Shown: in pieces, positions 52,586 to 61,129 of the stretch
How the letters are laid out: every line of letters begins with the position of its first letter
Position numbering within the stretch: the stretch's first letter is position 1
Origin: Paenibacillus xylanilyticus
Lineage (GTDB): Bacteria; Bacillota; Bacilli; Paenibacillales; Paenibacillaceae
Reading direction: 5' to 3'
DNA length: 64,000 bases
Assembly (NCBI RefSeq): GCF_013359935.1
Contig: NZ_JABMCB010000170.1
Location: 62,001-126,000 of the forward strand
Notes under the pieces: model-generated
What the model was told of the DNA's origin: nothing
Database searches by the model: none
The model's input: only the letters and a program-made list of their open reading frames with translations
Translations under genes and position numbers: made by a program

Positions 52586-53752
52586 TTAGACGGAAACTCG
52601 TATTTTACCTAAAAACTGGGAAATGGCCGAGTAAGCGGCACCAATGCGTGTAGAACGGCTGCCCAGCGCGGCCCATTCAATCTGTAAACTGCGACGGTGA
52701 TAGGGCAGGGTTCGTTCTTCGACCACTTGTTGGAGAGTCGTCTCAATCCATGGACCTGCTTCCGAGAGTGGCCCGCCAATAATGATGCGCTCAGGATTGA
52801 AGCTGTTGACGATATTCGTGATGCCCACGCCAAGTTTGCGGCCAATGTTCTCGTACAGTTCCAGTACGGCTTCATGTCCTTGTTGTGCATATTCTACCAG
52901 CTCCCGGGTCGTGTGGGCAGGCAAACGAAGCTGGTGGTCAGGGTACTCATAGGCTTTCTCGGAAGCATACAGCTCCCAACAGCCGTGATTGCCGCAGGAA
53001 CAAGGTCTGCCTTCCGCTTCAATCGACATATGTCCTGTCTCGCCCGCGTAGCCCCAGGCGCCTTTGTACAATTCACCATCCACCATAATTCCTGATCCAA
53101 TCCCCATACCTGCACTGATGTAGATCAGGTGACGTACACCGATTCCGCTGCCAAAGTTCAATTCCCCATGAGCCCCTGCATTGGCCTCGTTGTCAATCGT
53201 AACAGGAAGCTCGAACGCCTCCTCCAGCATGGAGCGCAGAGCGACCTTTTCCCAACCCAGGTTGGGTGCAAACAGGACCGTACCTGCCTCATCCACCATT
53301 CCAGGCACTCCGACGCCAATGCCAATCACACCATGCGGGGAAGGGGGGGCAGATTGAATCAGATGTTCAGCTGCAAGTTTCAACTGTGTTAATACGGAAG
53401 GGACATCGTGCTGCTCCAGCTTCTTGGCGTACTCCGTTATAATATGGCCTTCCAGATCGGTAAGAACACCCTTCAGGTGCTTTACGCTGAGCTCCAGACC
53501 AACCGCATATCCAGCCGTTCCCCGAAACAGCAGCATGAGCGGTTTGCGACCGCCACTGGACTCCCCCGGACCAATTTCCTGTACAAGCTCATCGCTGATC
53601 AGATCGGCAACAAGGTTGGATACGGTTGCTTTGTTGAGTCCCGTAATCTCGGATACCCGCGCGCGGGAAAGGGGGGCATGACGGCGAATGGTATCCAGGA
53701 CAATGGACTTGTTTATTTTTTTGACCAGCATCTGGTCTCCGGTAATTTTCAT
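52586..53752 (-). CDS. xylR: ROK-family xylose repressor
   Basis: Transcriptional repressor of 388 residues. N-terminal winged helix-turn-helix LSRARVSEITGLNKATVSNL (residues ~28-47), then the ROK sugar-kinase-like domain with the zinc motif CSCGNHGCWE and GVGVPGMVDEAG. Divergent from xylA, with a matching dyad operator at 53862-53888, which is the standard XylR arrangement in Bacilli: xylose releases it, and glucose can act as anti-inducer. Start ATG 53752 with AGGAG about 12 bases upstream. Confidence 0.93.
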   Translation of the reverse strand: MKITGDQMLVKKINKSIVLDTIRRHAPLSRARVSEITGLNKATVSNLVADLISDELVQEIGPGESSGGRKPLMLLFRGTAGYAVGLELSVKHLKGVLTDLEGHIITEYAKKLEQHDVPSVLTQLKLAAEHLIQSAPPSPHGVIGIGVGVPGMVDEAGTVLFAPNLGWEKVALRSMLEEAFELPVTIDNEANAGAHGELNFGSGIGVRHLIYISAGMGIGSGIMVDGELYKGAWGYAGETGHMSIEAEGRPCSCGNHGCWELYASEKAYEYPDHQLRLPAHTTRELVEYAQQGHEAVLELYENIGRKLGVGITNIVNSFNPERIIIGGPLSEAGPWIETTLQQVVEERTLPYHRRSLQIEWAALGSRSTRIGAAYSAISQFLGKIRVSV

Positions 53753-53861
53753 AAGAATCAGGCACTCCTATTCTGTATATAAAAGGGTTCAATCATTCAT
53801 CCCGTGCCGAAGCTATTCGACTATTATAGCGTAAACAACCCCGGAAAAAACAATTTTATTT

Positions 53862-53888
53862 TACTTTGTTTAACCAATAGACAAAGTA
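53862..53888. promoter_or_regulatory. XylR operator
   Basis: TACTTTGT and ACAAAGTA are perfect 8-base inverted arms separated by 11 bases, between xylR and xylA. Spacing and arm sequence resemble known Bacillus XylR operators (TTTGTTT...AAACAAA-like dyads). Confidence 0.75.
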
Positions 53889-53911
53889 TAAGCGATGTGT
53901 TAGGATAACGG

Positions 53912-53925
53912 TGTAAACGATTTCT
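53912..53925. promoter_or_regulatory. cre site of xylA
   Basis: TGTAAACGATTTCT matches the CcpA pattern TGWNANCGNTNWCA at 13 of 14 positions, 27 bases before the xylA ATG, consistent with carbon catabolite repression of xylose use. Confidence 0.65.
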
Positions 53926-53951
53926 TTAAAACTATTGAGGAGGCATTTTAC

Positions 53952-55268
53952 ATGGCCTATTTTGAATCCGTTAATAAAATCGCGTTTGAAGGCAAAGACT
54001 CCACCAACCCTTTTTCATTCAAACATTATAATCCGGAAGAAGTTGTTGCTGGCAAAACGATGGAAGAGCACTTCCGTTTCGGCATGGCTTACTGGCATAC
54101 ATTAACTGCAGGCGGCAGTGACCCGTTCGGTGCGGAGACAGCTGTTCGTTCTTGGGATAAATACTCCGGTCTGGACCTCGCGAAAGTACGCGTGGAAGCG
54201 GCTTTTGAATTTTTGGAAAAAATGAATCTTCCGTTCTTCTGTTTCCACGATGTGGACATCGCACCAGAAGGCAACAGCCTGCGTGAGTTCTACAGCAACA
54301 TCGATACGATCGTTGATCTGATCGAAGACCACATGAAATCCAGCGGCAAAAAACTGCTCTGGAACACGGCGAACATGTTCTCCAACCCGCGCTTCATGTT
54401 TGGTGCAGCTTCCACATGCAACGCTGATGTGTATGCGCATGCAGCAGCACAAATCAAGAAAGGCCTGGAAGTGGGTAAACGTCTGGGCGCTGAAAACTAT
54501 GTATTCTGGGGCGGTCGTGAAGGTTACGACACGTTGCTGAACACAGACATGCAACTGGAGCAAGACAACATTGCCCGCATGTTCCACATGGCTGTAGACT
54601 ACGCGAAGGAAATTGGCTTTGATGCACAATTCCTGATCGAGCCTAAACCAAAAGAGCCAACCAAACACCAATATGACTATGATGCAGCAACTTCCATTGC
54701 ATTCCTGCAAAAATACGGTTTGGACAAACACTTCAAACTGAACTTGGAAGCTAACCATGCAACTCTGGCGGGTCACACATTCGACCACGAAATCCGCGTT
54801 GCCCGCACAAACGGCATGCTCGGTTCCCTCGATGCCAACCAAGGCGACATGCTGATCGGTTGGGATACGGACGAGTTCCCGGTGGACATGTACGATGCTA
54901 CATTGACGATGTACGAAGTATTGAAAAACGGTGGTATCGGCCGCGGTGGCGTGAACTTTGACGCCAAAGTACGCCGTGGTTCCTTCGAAGCAGACGATCT
55001 GTTCCTGGCTCACATTGCAGGTATGGATACGTACGCAAAAGGTCTGAAAGTAGCTGCGAAATTGATCGAAGACCGTGTATTCGATGACTTCATCGAAAAA
55101 CGTTACAGCAGCTTCAGCGAAGGTATTGGTGCAGATGTGGTTGCAGGTAAAGCTACACTGGCTTCCCTTGCAGAATACGCGTTGAACAACGAAAACCCAC
55201 GCAAGAACCAATCCGGACGTCAAGAATTGCTGAGAGCAAAACTCAACCAGTACATCCTGGCTGACTAA
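53952..55268 (+). CDS. xylA: xylose isomerase
   Basis: Cytoplasmic metal-dependent enzyme of 438 residues (class II length) converting D-xylose to D-xylulose. Active-site features: [12 protein letters not shown] (catalytic His, Asp), [12 protein letters not shown], metal ligand Glu in [16 protein letters not shown], the lysine and Glu/His pair in [17 protein letters not shown], and the final Asp ligands in [27 protein letters not shown] lies 10 bases before the ATG. Controlled by XylR and probably CcpA through the two sites upstream. Confidence 0.97.
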   Translation: MAYFESVNKIAFEGKDSTNPFSFKHYNPEEVVAGKTMEEHFRFGMAYWHTLTAGGSDPFGAETAVRSWDKYSGLDLAKVRVEAAFEFLEKMNLPFFCFHDVDIAPEGNSLREFYSNIDTIVDLIEDHMKSSGKKLLWNTANMFSNPRFMFGAASTCNADVYAHAAAQIKKGLEVGKRLGAENYVFWGGREGYDTLLNTDMQLEQDNIARMFHMAVDYAKEIGFDAQFLIEPKPKEPTKHQYDYDAATSIAFLQKYGLDKHFKLNLEANHATLAGHTFDHEIRVARTNGMLGSLDANQGDMLIGWDTDEFPVDMYDATLTMYEVLKNGGIGRGGVNFDAKVRRGSFEADDLFLAHIAGMDTYAKGLKVAAKLIEDRVFDDFIEKRYSSFSEGIGADVVAGKATLASLAEYALNNENPRKNQSGRQELLRAKLNQYILAD

Positions 55269-55366
55269 TACCGGAAGAAACATGTACGAGGCAGGTCATT
55301 AGCATCTGCCTCTGTTTGTAAACAAGCTTGTACCATGGAACGCCTGAACAAGCATGACATTCGGAC

Positions 55367-55406
55367 CGTCCCCGTCTTTCCCCTGGGAAGGCGGGGGCGG
55401 TTTTTT
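55367..55406 (+). terminator. terminator after xylA
   Basis: ACCGTCCCCGTCTTTCCC... pairs with GGGAAGGCGGGGGCGGT (minor mismatches), then six T. This sits between xylA and xylB, so xylB may need another promoter or readthrough. Confidence 0.85.
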
Positions 55407-55539
55407 GATGCTTGAGCTAATGATGCACGAGTGACCTACATGCGTATCAAGGTCTCATTAATAACCAATGACGAACCAAAGTCATTGGATCAATCTTTCC
55501 ACTATAAGAACGAGTACGTTTTTACTGTTTTGATATAAA

Positions 55540-55745
55540 TGGTTGTCTCAAGATGGTATAGGCAGAACGAAGTGAGCAGAAAGGACCCGAGGAAGCGGTA
55601 GCGTTCGCTCAAAGCTTTCTGAAAGAAAGCTGGCTTCGGAAGCATAGGCTTATCCCTGGAATTCTCCCTTTTCAAAGGGAGTAAAGGAAATCCGGGGATA
55701 ACGGCGATCCGAGGGTTTTCTGATCACGGAGTGACTTTCATGTAT
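55540..55745 (+). ncRNA. candidate structured RNA or intergenic repeat element
   Basis: About 200 bases with nested dyads. The closing stem is GTGAGCAGAAA (55572-55582) with TTTCTGATCAC (55717-55727, one mismatch), extended inward by CCC/GGG. Inside are GCTTTC-TGAAA-GAAAGC (55614-55630), GCTTC/GAAGC (55633-55643), and a compound hairpin TTATCCC/GGGATAA (55650-55656 with 55695-55701) containing CTCCCTTT-TC-AAAGGGAG (55664-55681). A TATAAA lies at 55534-55539. The strand is a guess. I recognise no Rfam class; it may be a dispersed Paenibacillus intergenic element, a cis leader of xylB or a small RNA. Confidence 0.5.
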
Positions 55746-55795
55746 ACATGGATTTTTCGTGGATATAACCTGTGATAAACGAGAGGAGTTAACCT

Positions 55796-57289
55796 ATGAG
55801 TTACGTAATTGGTGTCGATCTGGGAACAAGCGCGGTCAAAACCGTACTGGTTAACCGTGAAGGAAAAGTGGCATTTGAAGCATCTGAGGCATATCCGCTC
55901 CACCAGCCAAAGGCTGGATACAGCGAGCAAAACCCAGAGGACTGGGTAGAGCAGACAATTGTCTCCCTGCGCAAATTGCTGGAAGTTTCCGGCGTACAGC
56001 CTTCGGAGATTGAGGGGCTTAGTTTCTCCGGGCAAATGCACGGACTCGTTCTGGTGAATGCCGAGGGCAAACCGCTGCGCAACGCCATTCTGTGGAACGA
56101 TACACGTACAACAGCCCAGTGCCGACGCATCGAGAAGGTGCTGGATGGCAAACTGTTAAGCATTGCCCGGAATCGTGCGCTTGAAGGCTTCACGCTGCCA
56201 AAAATCCTGTGGGTACAGGAGAATGAACCGGAACTGCTGCAGCAAGCATCCTTGTTCCTTCTGCCAAAAGACTATGTTCGTTATCGCCTGACAGGGGATT
56301 ACGCGATGGATTATTCGGATGCAGCAGGTACATTGCTGCTGGATGTAGCAGGCAAACAGTGGAGCACGGAGATTGCCGAAGCTTTTGATCTGCCGATCTC
56401 GCTGTGTCCACGTCTCGTGGAATCGTTTGAAGAAGTGGGTACATTGCTTCCGGAGATCGCAGATCAAACAGGTCTTGCGGCTGCAACGAAAGTATTCGCA
56501 GGCGGCGCGGACAATGCATGCGGGGCTATTGGCGCAGGCATTCTGAGTGAAGGGCAGACGATGTGCAGCATCGGTACGTCCGGAGTAGTGCTTTCTTATG
56601 AAGAACGCAAAGATCTCGATTTCGAAGGCAAAGTGCACTTCTTTAACCATGGGGAAAAGGATGCCTTCTATATCATGGGTGTAACTCTGGCAGCAGGGTA
56701 CAGCCTCTCCTGGTTTAAGGATACGTTTGCAGCGGACAAATCGTTTGATGTTCTCTTGCAGGGCATTGATCAGGTTCCGGCTGGCAGTAACGGATTGTTG
56801 TTCACTCCTTATATTGTCGGAGAGCGTACGCCTCATCCAGATGCGAATATTCGCGGCAGCTTCATCGGCATGGATGCAGGGCATAAGCTTGAGCACTTTG
56901 GGCGGGCCGTGATGGAAGGAATCACCTTCTCCCTGCGGGAATCGATCGATATTCTGCGTGGTGCAGGCAAAACGGTCAATGAGGTCATCTCCATCGGAGG
57001 CGGCGCCAAAAATGAAGCCTGGCTGCAAATGCAGGCAGATATCTTTAACGCTACTATTGTGAAGCTGGAGAGTGAACAAGGTCCGGCAATGGGCGCGGCG
57101 ATGCTTGCAGCGTATGGCTGTGGCTGGTTCCCATCCCTGCAGGATTGTGCGGAAGCCTTCATTCGTCCTGCAAAATCCTATGCACCGAATCCGGAAACAG
57201 TAGCCGTATATGATGGACTCTTTGCCCTGTATCAGGATGTATATGGACAGACACGCAGCCTGAATGATCGGTTGGCAGAGTATCGTTAA
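55796..57289 (+). CDS. xylB: xylulokinase
   Basis: Cytoplasmic FGGY-family kinase of 497 residues phosphorylating D-xylulose with ATP. GVDLGTSAVKTVLVN is the N-terminal phosphate motif; SFSGQMHGLVLV and NAILWNDTR line the sugar site; GGADNACGAIGAGIL and IGGGAKNEAWLQMQADIF are FGGY signatures. AGAGGAG precedes the ATG. Unlike the common xylAB operon, a terminator and a 527-base spacer separate it from xylA, so expression may be tuned separately. Confidence 0.96.
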   Translation: MSYVIGVDLGTSAVKTVLVNREGKVAFEASEAYPLHQPKAGYSEQNPEDWVEQTIVSLRKLLEVSGVQPSEIEGLSFSGQMHGLVLVNAEGKPLRNAILWNDTRTTAQCRRIEKVLDGKLLSIARNRALEGFTLPKILWVQENEPELLQQASLFLLPKDYVRYRLTGDYAMDYSDAAGTLLLDVAGKQWSTEIAEAFDLPISLCPRLVESFEEVGTLLPEIADQTGLAAATKVFAGGADNACGAIGAGILSEGQTMCSIGTSGVVLSYEERKDLDFEGKVHFFNHGEKDAFYIMGVTLAAGYSLSWFKDTFAADKSFDVLLQGIDQVPAGSNGLLFTPYIVGERTPHPDANIRGSFIGMDAGHKLEHFGRAVMEGITFSLRESIDILRGAGKTVNEVISIGGGAKNEAWLQMQADIFNATIVKLESEQGPAMGAAMLAAYGCGWFPSLQDCAEAFIRPAKSYAPNPETVAVYDGLFALYQDVYGQTRSLNDRLAEYR

Positions 57290-57320
57290 TTCATGACATT
57301 AATCCAATTGTAGTTAACAG

Positions 57321-57356
57321 AGGCACTCGCTGAAGCGGGTGCTTTTCTTGTTTTTT
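57321..57356 (+). terminator. terminator after xylB
   Basis: GCACTCGCT pairs with AGCGGGTGC, followed by TTTTCTTGTTTTTT. Confidence 0.85.
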
Positions 57357-57498
57357 ATTCAACAGGAATTGAAACCTCGGAAATACGATAAGCGGGGAAT
57401 CAGAGGGAATGGTGGGTCGTCAGACATAAGCGTATTCCAGATAAGCATAGATTGAGTATAGAGGGTTTTCGAGCCAGCTTACGTACGGGGGTGAGGCG

Positions 57499-58215
57499 TT
57501 GAATGATCGAGAGGAAGATGGAAGACCGCATATTACGCTGTCCATGATTGTTCGCAATGAAGAGCATCGATATCTCAGCCAGGCTTTGCAAACGCACAGG
57601 CCGTGGATTGATCGAGCAGTCATCATTGATGATGGGAGCACGGATGATACGGTTGCCATATGCAGAGACCTGCTGGAGGGGATCCCACTGCTATTGGTGG
57701 AGAACCCGGCGTCTGGGTTTGCCGATGAAGTGAGTCTGCGCAAACAGCAATGGGAGGCAACGGTGGCTACTGAGCCCGAATGGATTCTGAATCTGGATGC
57801 CGATGAAATTCTTACGGCTGATTTTGGTGTGCTGCGTAATCAGCTGCTGAGCGGGAACGAAGACGCCATTTATTTCAGACTTTTTGATATGTGGAGTGAT
57901 ACCCACTACCGGGAAGATCAATACTGGCAAGCGCATGCGTATTACAGGCCATTTCTCGTTCGTTATCGTCCTGAATGGAATTATGAATGGAAGGAAACGC
58001 CGCAGCATTGCGGACGTTTTCCGTTAACCATTCAGCATTTTGCCTATGGGTGCCACACTCCGCGTGTGAAACATTATGGCTGGGCTCGCCAAGAGGATCG
58101 TATACGAAAATATGAGCGCTATCAGGCTCTGGACCCGGAAGCCAGATACGGCTGGCGAGAACAGTATGAATCCATTCTGGATACAGATCCAAGGCTGCTG
58201 CCATGGTTGGATTAG
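57499..58215 (+). CDS. family 2-type glycosyltransferase
   Basis: Cytoplasmic GT-A glycosyltransferase of 238 residues. ITLSMIVRNEEHRYL and AVIIDDGSTDDT form the nucleotide-binding start and LNLDADEIL the DxD metal motif; EWKETPQHCG and VKHYGWARQEDR are typical of short GT2 proteins in Paenibacillus. The start is TTG 57499 behind GGGGGTGAGG; the first ATG in frame (57543) would cut into the first beta strand. It precedes a larger glycosyltransferase by 19 bases, and both may decorate a surface polymer or protein. Confidence 0.85.
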   Translation: MNDREEDGRPHITLSMIVRNEEHRYLSQALQTHRPWIDRAVIIDDGSTDDTVAICRDLLEGIPLLLVENPASGFADEVSLRKQQWEATVATEPEWILNLDADEILTADFGVLRNQLLSGNEDAIYFRLFDMWSDTHYREDQYWQAHAYYRPFLVRYRPEWNYEWKETPQHCGRFPLTIQHFAYGCHTPRVKHYGWARQEDRIRKYERYQALDPEARYGWREQYESILDTDPRLLPWLD

Positions 58216-58234
58216 GGAAGGGGGAACATGCATT

Positions 58235-60178
58235 TTGAAGAAGGTAAAACAAAAGGAAAAGGTGCTGATCGCCAGTCCGGTTCGTCAGACAGCTGCGGTG
58301 CTTCGCGAGTTTCTGGAATCTCTGGAACTGCTGGAGCGAACGACGGTGGAGACGGACTATTTATTTGTGGATGATAATGAAGAGGAAGCATCATCCAATA
58401 GCCTCCGTGATTTTGCTCTTCAGCATGAAGGAACCGTCTTTGCTTCAGATATTGATGATGAATCCGTTCAGGAAAAAGGGGTATACAACAGGGATGAAGG
58501 AGGCCATTATTGGCGTGACGAGCAGATTTGGCGAGTAGCCGGTTTGAAAAATCGCATATTGCAGTATGCCCTGGACCAGAAGTATGACGCTGTTTTCCTG
58601 ATTGATTCGGATCTTGTTCTACATCCCCGGACGCTGGAGCAGCTTGTCTCCTCCAAAAAGGACATTGTATCGAATATTTTCTGGACGCGCTGGCAGCCGG
58701 ACACAAGGGAAATGCCGCAAGTATGGCTGCAGGATGAGTATGCCTTGTTTCGCAAAGGCGGCAAGATCGAGGCGGGCAAGGAGATTGAAGACGAGAGCAC
58801 TCAAACGGAGGCTTTTTTGAATCAATTGCGTGTGCCTGGCTGTTACGAAGTAGGCGGGCTTGGCGCATGTACGCTCATTCGCAAGTCTGCTCTGGAAGCA
58901 GGAGTTTCCTTCGATCAGATTCCCAATGTATCGTTCTGGGGCGAGGATCGCCATTTTTGCATACGTGCCCAGGCACTGGGTTTTCGTTTATACGTGGATA
59001 CCCACCTGCCGGCTTATCATATCTATCGCTTATCTGAACTCCCCGGCGCAGCTGCTTATAATCGCAGGGTCAGACGAGGAGAAGAGGCGATCAGCATTAC
59101 CCTGTGTATGATTGTAAAAAATGAAGAAGTTTCCCTCGCCAGATGTCTGGATTCGGTGAATGGCATTGCTGATGAGATTGTTATCGTGGACACCGGTTCA
59201 ACAGATGGCACGCGCCAAATAGCTGCAAGATACACGGAGAGAGTTATCAATTTTGAATGGATTGACGACTTTGCAGCCGCGCGTAACTTTGCCTTTGATC
59301 AGGCAACCAATGAATACATATTATGGCTGGATGCTGACGATGTGTTTGAACCGGATGACCGGGCGAAGCTCATCGCCTTGAAACGTTACCTGGATCCCGC
59401 TGTCGACAGCGTTACCATGGCCTATAACCTTTCATTCACGCCAGAAGGGAAGGTGGCCTATAGTCTGAGACGGAATCGGCTGGTACGTCGTGATCGTAAT
59501 TACCGCTGGATTGGTGCAGTGCATGAATATCTGGAAGTTGGCGGCAATCTGCTGCATAGCGATATTGCGGTGACCCATAAGAAAGATAAGGAGTACACGG
59601 ATCGCAACTTGAGGATTTACCGCAAACGGGAGGAAGCAGGAGAACATTTCTCTCCGCGGGATCTTTATTACTTTGGCAATGAACTGAAAGATCATGGACA
59701 GCATGCGGATGCTATTGCGTATTACGGGAAGTTTCTGGATACCGGTCTTGGCTGGGTGGAAGATCAGATTGCGGCATGTCAGAAAATCGCAGACTGTGAA
59801 GCAGCACTTGGCCGCCCTGAACAGGAAGTTTCAGCCCTGCTGAGATCCCTGGCTTATGATCTGCCGAGAGCAGAGATCTGCTGCCGCCTGGGCGGTTATT
59901 TTGCGGACCGCGGAGATTACCGAAAGGCGCTGTTCTGGTATCAACAGGCGACCCTAGCTGTGCGTCCTGCAGATCCGATGGTTGTACTGAACGAAGCCGC
60001 ATGGACGTGGATGCCCCATTTGCAGCTGTGTGTATGTTATGACCGGTTGGGCAACCGCGCCAAAGCAAAGGAGCATAATGATATTGCTATGGCGTATCAC
60101 CCCACACACCCCAGCATGTTGTACAACGACCAGTACTTTAAGGATATGGAAAAGGAAGGTGTTCTGGAGGAGGCCTAA
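58235..60178 (+). CDS. double glycosyltransferase with C-terminal TPR-like repeats
   Basis: Protein of 647 residues with two glycosyltransferase-like domains. The first (residues ~5-275) has VFLIDSDLVLHPRTL and WGEDRHFCIRA; the second (~280-500) is a clear GT2 with SITLCMIVKNEE, EIVIVDTGSTDGT and ILWLDADDVFEP, like SunS-type peptide or protein glycosyltransferases. About 130 residues of helical TPR-like repeats follow (ADAIAYYGKFLD, DYRKALFWYQQATLAV). The start is TTG 58235, with AAGGGGGAA about 9 bases upstream. It begins 19 bases after the first GT gene, making a two-gene unit. Substrate unknown; no flagellin or S-layer gene is adjacent. Confidence 0.85.
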   Translation: MKKVKQKEKVLIASPVRQTAAVLREFLESLELLERTTVETDYLFVDDNEEEASSNSLRDFALQHEGTVFASDIDDESVQEKGVYNRDEGGHYWRDEQIWRVAGLKNRILQYALDQKYDAVFLIDSDLVLHPRTLEQLVSSKKDIVSNIFWTRWQPDTREMPQVWLQDEYALFRKGGKIEAGKEIEDESTQTEAFLNQLRVPGCYEVGGLGACTLIRKSALEAGVSFDQIPNVSFWGEDRHFCIRAQALGFRLYVDTHLPAYHIYRLSELPGAAAYNRRVRRGEEAISITLCMIVKNEEVSLARCLDSVNGIADEIVIVDTGSTDGTRQIAARYTERVINFEWIDDFAAARNFAFDQATNEYILWLDADDVFEPDDRAKLIALKRYLDPAVDSVTMAYNLSFTPEGKVAYSLRRNRLVRRDRNYRWIGAVHEYLEVGGNLLHSDIAVTHKKDKEYTDRNLRIYRKREEAGEHFSPRDLYYFGNELKDHGQHADAIAYYGKFLDTGLGWVEDQIAACQKIADCEAALGRPEQEVSALLRSLAYDLPRAEICCRLGGYFADRGDYRKALFWYQQATLAVRPADPMVVLNEAAWTWMPHLQLCVCYDRLGNRAKAKEHNDIAMAYHPTHPSMLYNDQYFKDMEKEGVLEEA

Positions 60179-60186
60179 CTCAAGGC

Positions 60187-60270
60187 AAAAACCTCTTTTA
60201 TAGTTATGGTTCGGATGGGTGGAACTCCACCAACATTCGTCCATGATTACAAGAGAGGTTTTTTAGTTTT
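60187..60270 (+). terminator. long-hairpin terminator after the glycosyltransferases
   Basis: AAAAACCTCT (60187-60196) pairs with AGAGGTTTTTT (60254-60264), enclosing a second imperfect stem (ATGG..CG.ATG.GTGGA with CCACC..CAT.CG.CCAT). The stem is about 75 bases long and ends in six T. Confidence 0.8.
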
Positions 60271-60375
60271 GTATTTCAACAAGTGGAGAATCGTTTTACA
60301 ATATGAATTAACGGAAAAGCGGTGATACTAATACTGTCTTCGGCTGCCGAATCTATGAAGCAAGGGGAAGCTCGA

Positions 60376-61008
60376 ATGAATTTGACGGAAGTGCTATTGG
60401 AGTCGAGGCTGGTTGCCATTGTTCGCGGCATTAGCCGGGAAGCTGCCATAACAGCAGGGAAAGGCATGACAGATGGGGGAATCCGGCTGATGGAAGTGAC
60501 GCTGAATACACCCGGCGCGCTTGAGATTATTGGAGACTGGCGGACTCAGCATGAAGGACAAGCTTATGTTGGAGCAGGAACGGTCCTGAATGTGGAGATG
60601 GCTAAGGAAGCCGTCGCAGCGGGTGCGCAATTTCTGGTATCGCCCAATGTCGATCTGTCTGTAATTGAATATGCTGTAGAACATGGGGTGGAGATTTGGC
60701 CAGGAGCCATGACGCCTACCGAAATTGTAGCTGCGCATGAAGCAGGTGCACGTGTGGTGAAGTTATTTCCGATGGCGAGTCTGGGGCTGCCGTATTTGCG
60801 GGAGATCAAGGCTCCACTCAATCATATTCCACTGCTTGCAACGGGTGGAGCTAATCTGGACAATATTACGGACTATTTTGCTGCTGGTGCAGCGGCAGTT
60901 GGACTTGGCAGTGCACTTTTGCCAAGAGAGGCACTGGAGGCAGGAAATCATGAACAGATTGCTGCATGTACACATGCATTTGTGGAAGCAGCGAGAGGCA
61001 TAAGGTAA
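60376..61008 (+). CDS. eda: 2-dehydro-3-deoxyphosphogluconate/4-hydroxy-2-oxoglutarate aldolase
   Basis: Class I aldolase of 210 residues splitting KDPG to pyruvate and glyceraldehyde 3-phosphate (and cleaving KHG). Catalytic Glu40 in LMEVTLNTPGA and Schiff-base Lys129 in RVVKLFPMA are present, with GAGTVLN and the phosphate-binding LLATGGANLDN. The start is ATG 60376, AGGGG 8 bases upstream; a frame from GTG 60322 adds 18 extra residues. It would complete the uronate route begun by KduI and KduD, although it is 15 kb away and the KDG kinase is not in the window. Confidence 0.94.
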   Translation: MNLTEVLLESRLVAIVRGISREAAITAGKGMTDGGIRLMEVTLNTPGALEIIGDWRTQHEGQAYVGAGTVLNVEMAKEAVAAGAQFLVSPNVDLSVIEYAVEHGVEIWPGAMTPTEIVAAHEAGARVVKLFPMASLGLPYLREIKAPLNHIPLLATGGANLDNITDYFAAGAAAVGLGSALLPREALEAGNHEQIAACTHAFVEAARGIR

Positions 61009-61129
61009 GATAACACAATCAACAATATGTACATTTGGGTATATATAAAAGATGTGGCTGTTTAACAGGGCGTTAATGGTATTGTCGTAGAATAGGTGTA
61101 TGACAAAGGCCGGAGAGGAGAAGTGCACA

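Larger units (their letters stand above)
55269..55795 (+). other. xylA-xylB spacer
   Basis: A 527-base gap with no gene. It holds the xylA terminator (55367-55406), a short perfect dyad CCAATGAC/GTCATTGG (55471-55494), the long structured element at 55540-55745 and the xylB ribosome site GAGAGGAG (55780-55787). No convincing xylB promoter was seen. Confidence 0.7.

Noticed and set aside
54102..55283. Long minus-strand open frame opposite xylA
   Set aside because: It is the antisense image of a highly expressed gene with strong codon bias; the product is Cys/His/Phe-rich and resembles no protein, while the plus strand encodes an unmistakable XylA.
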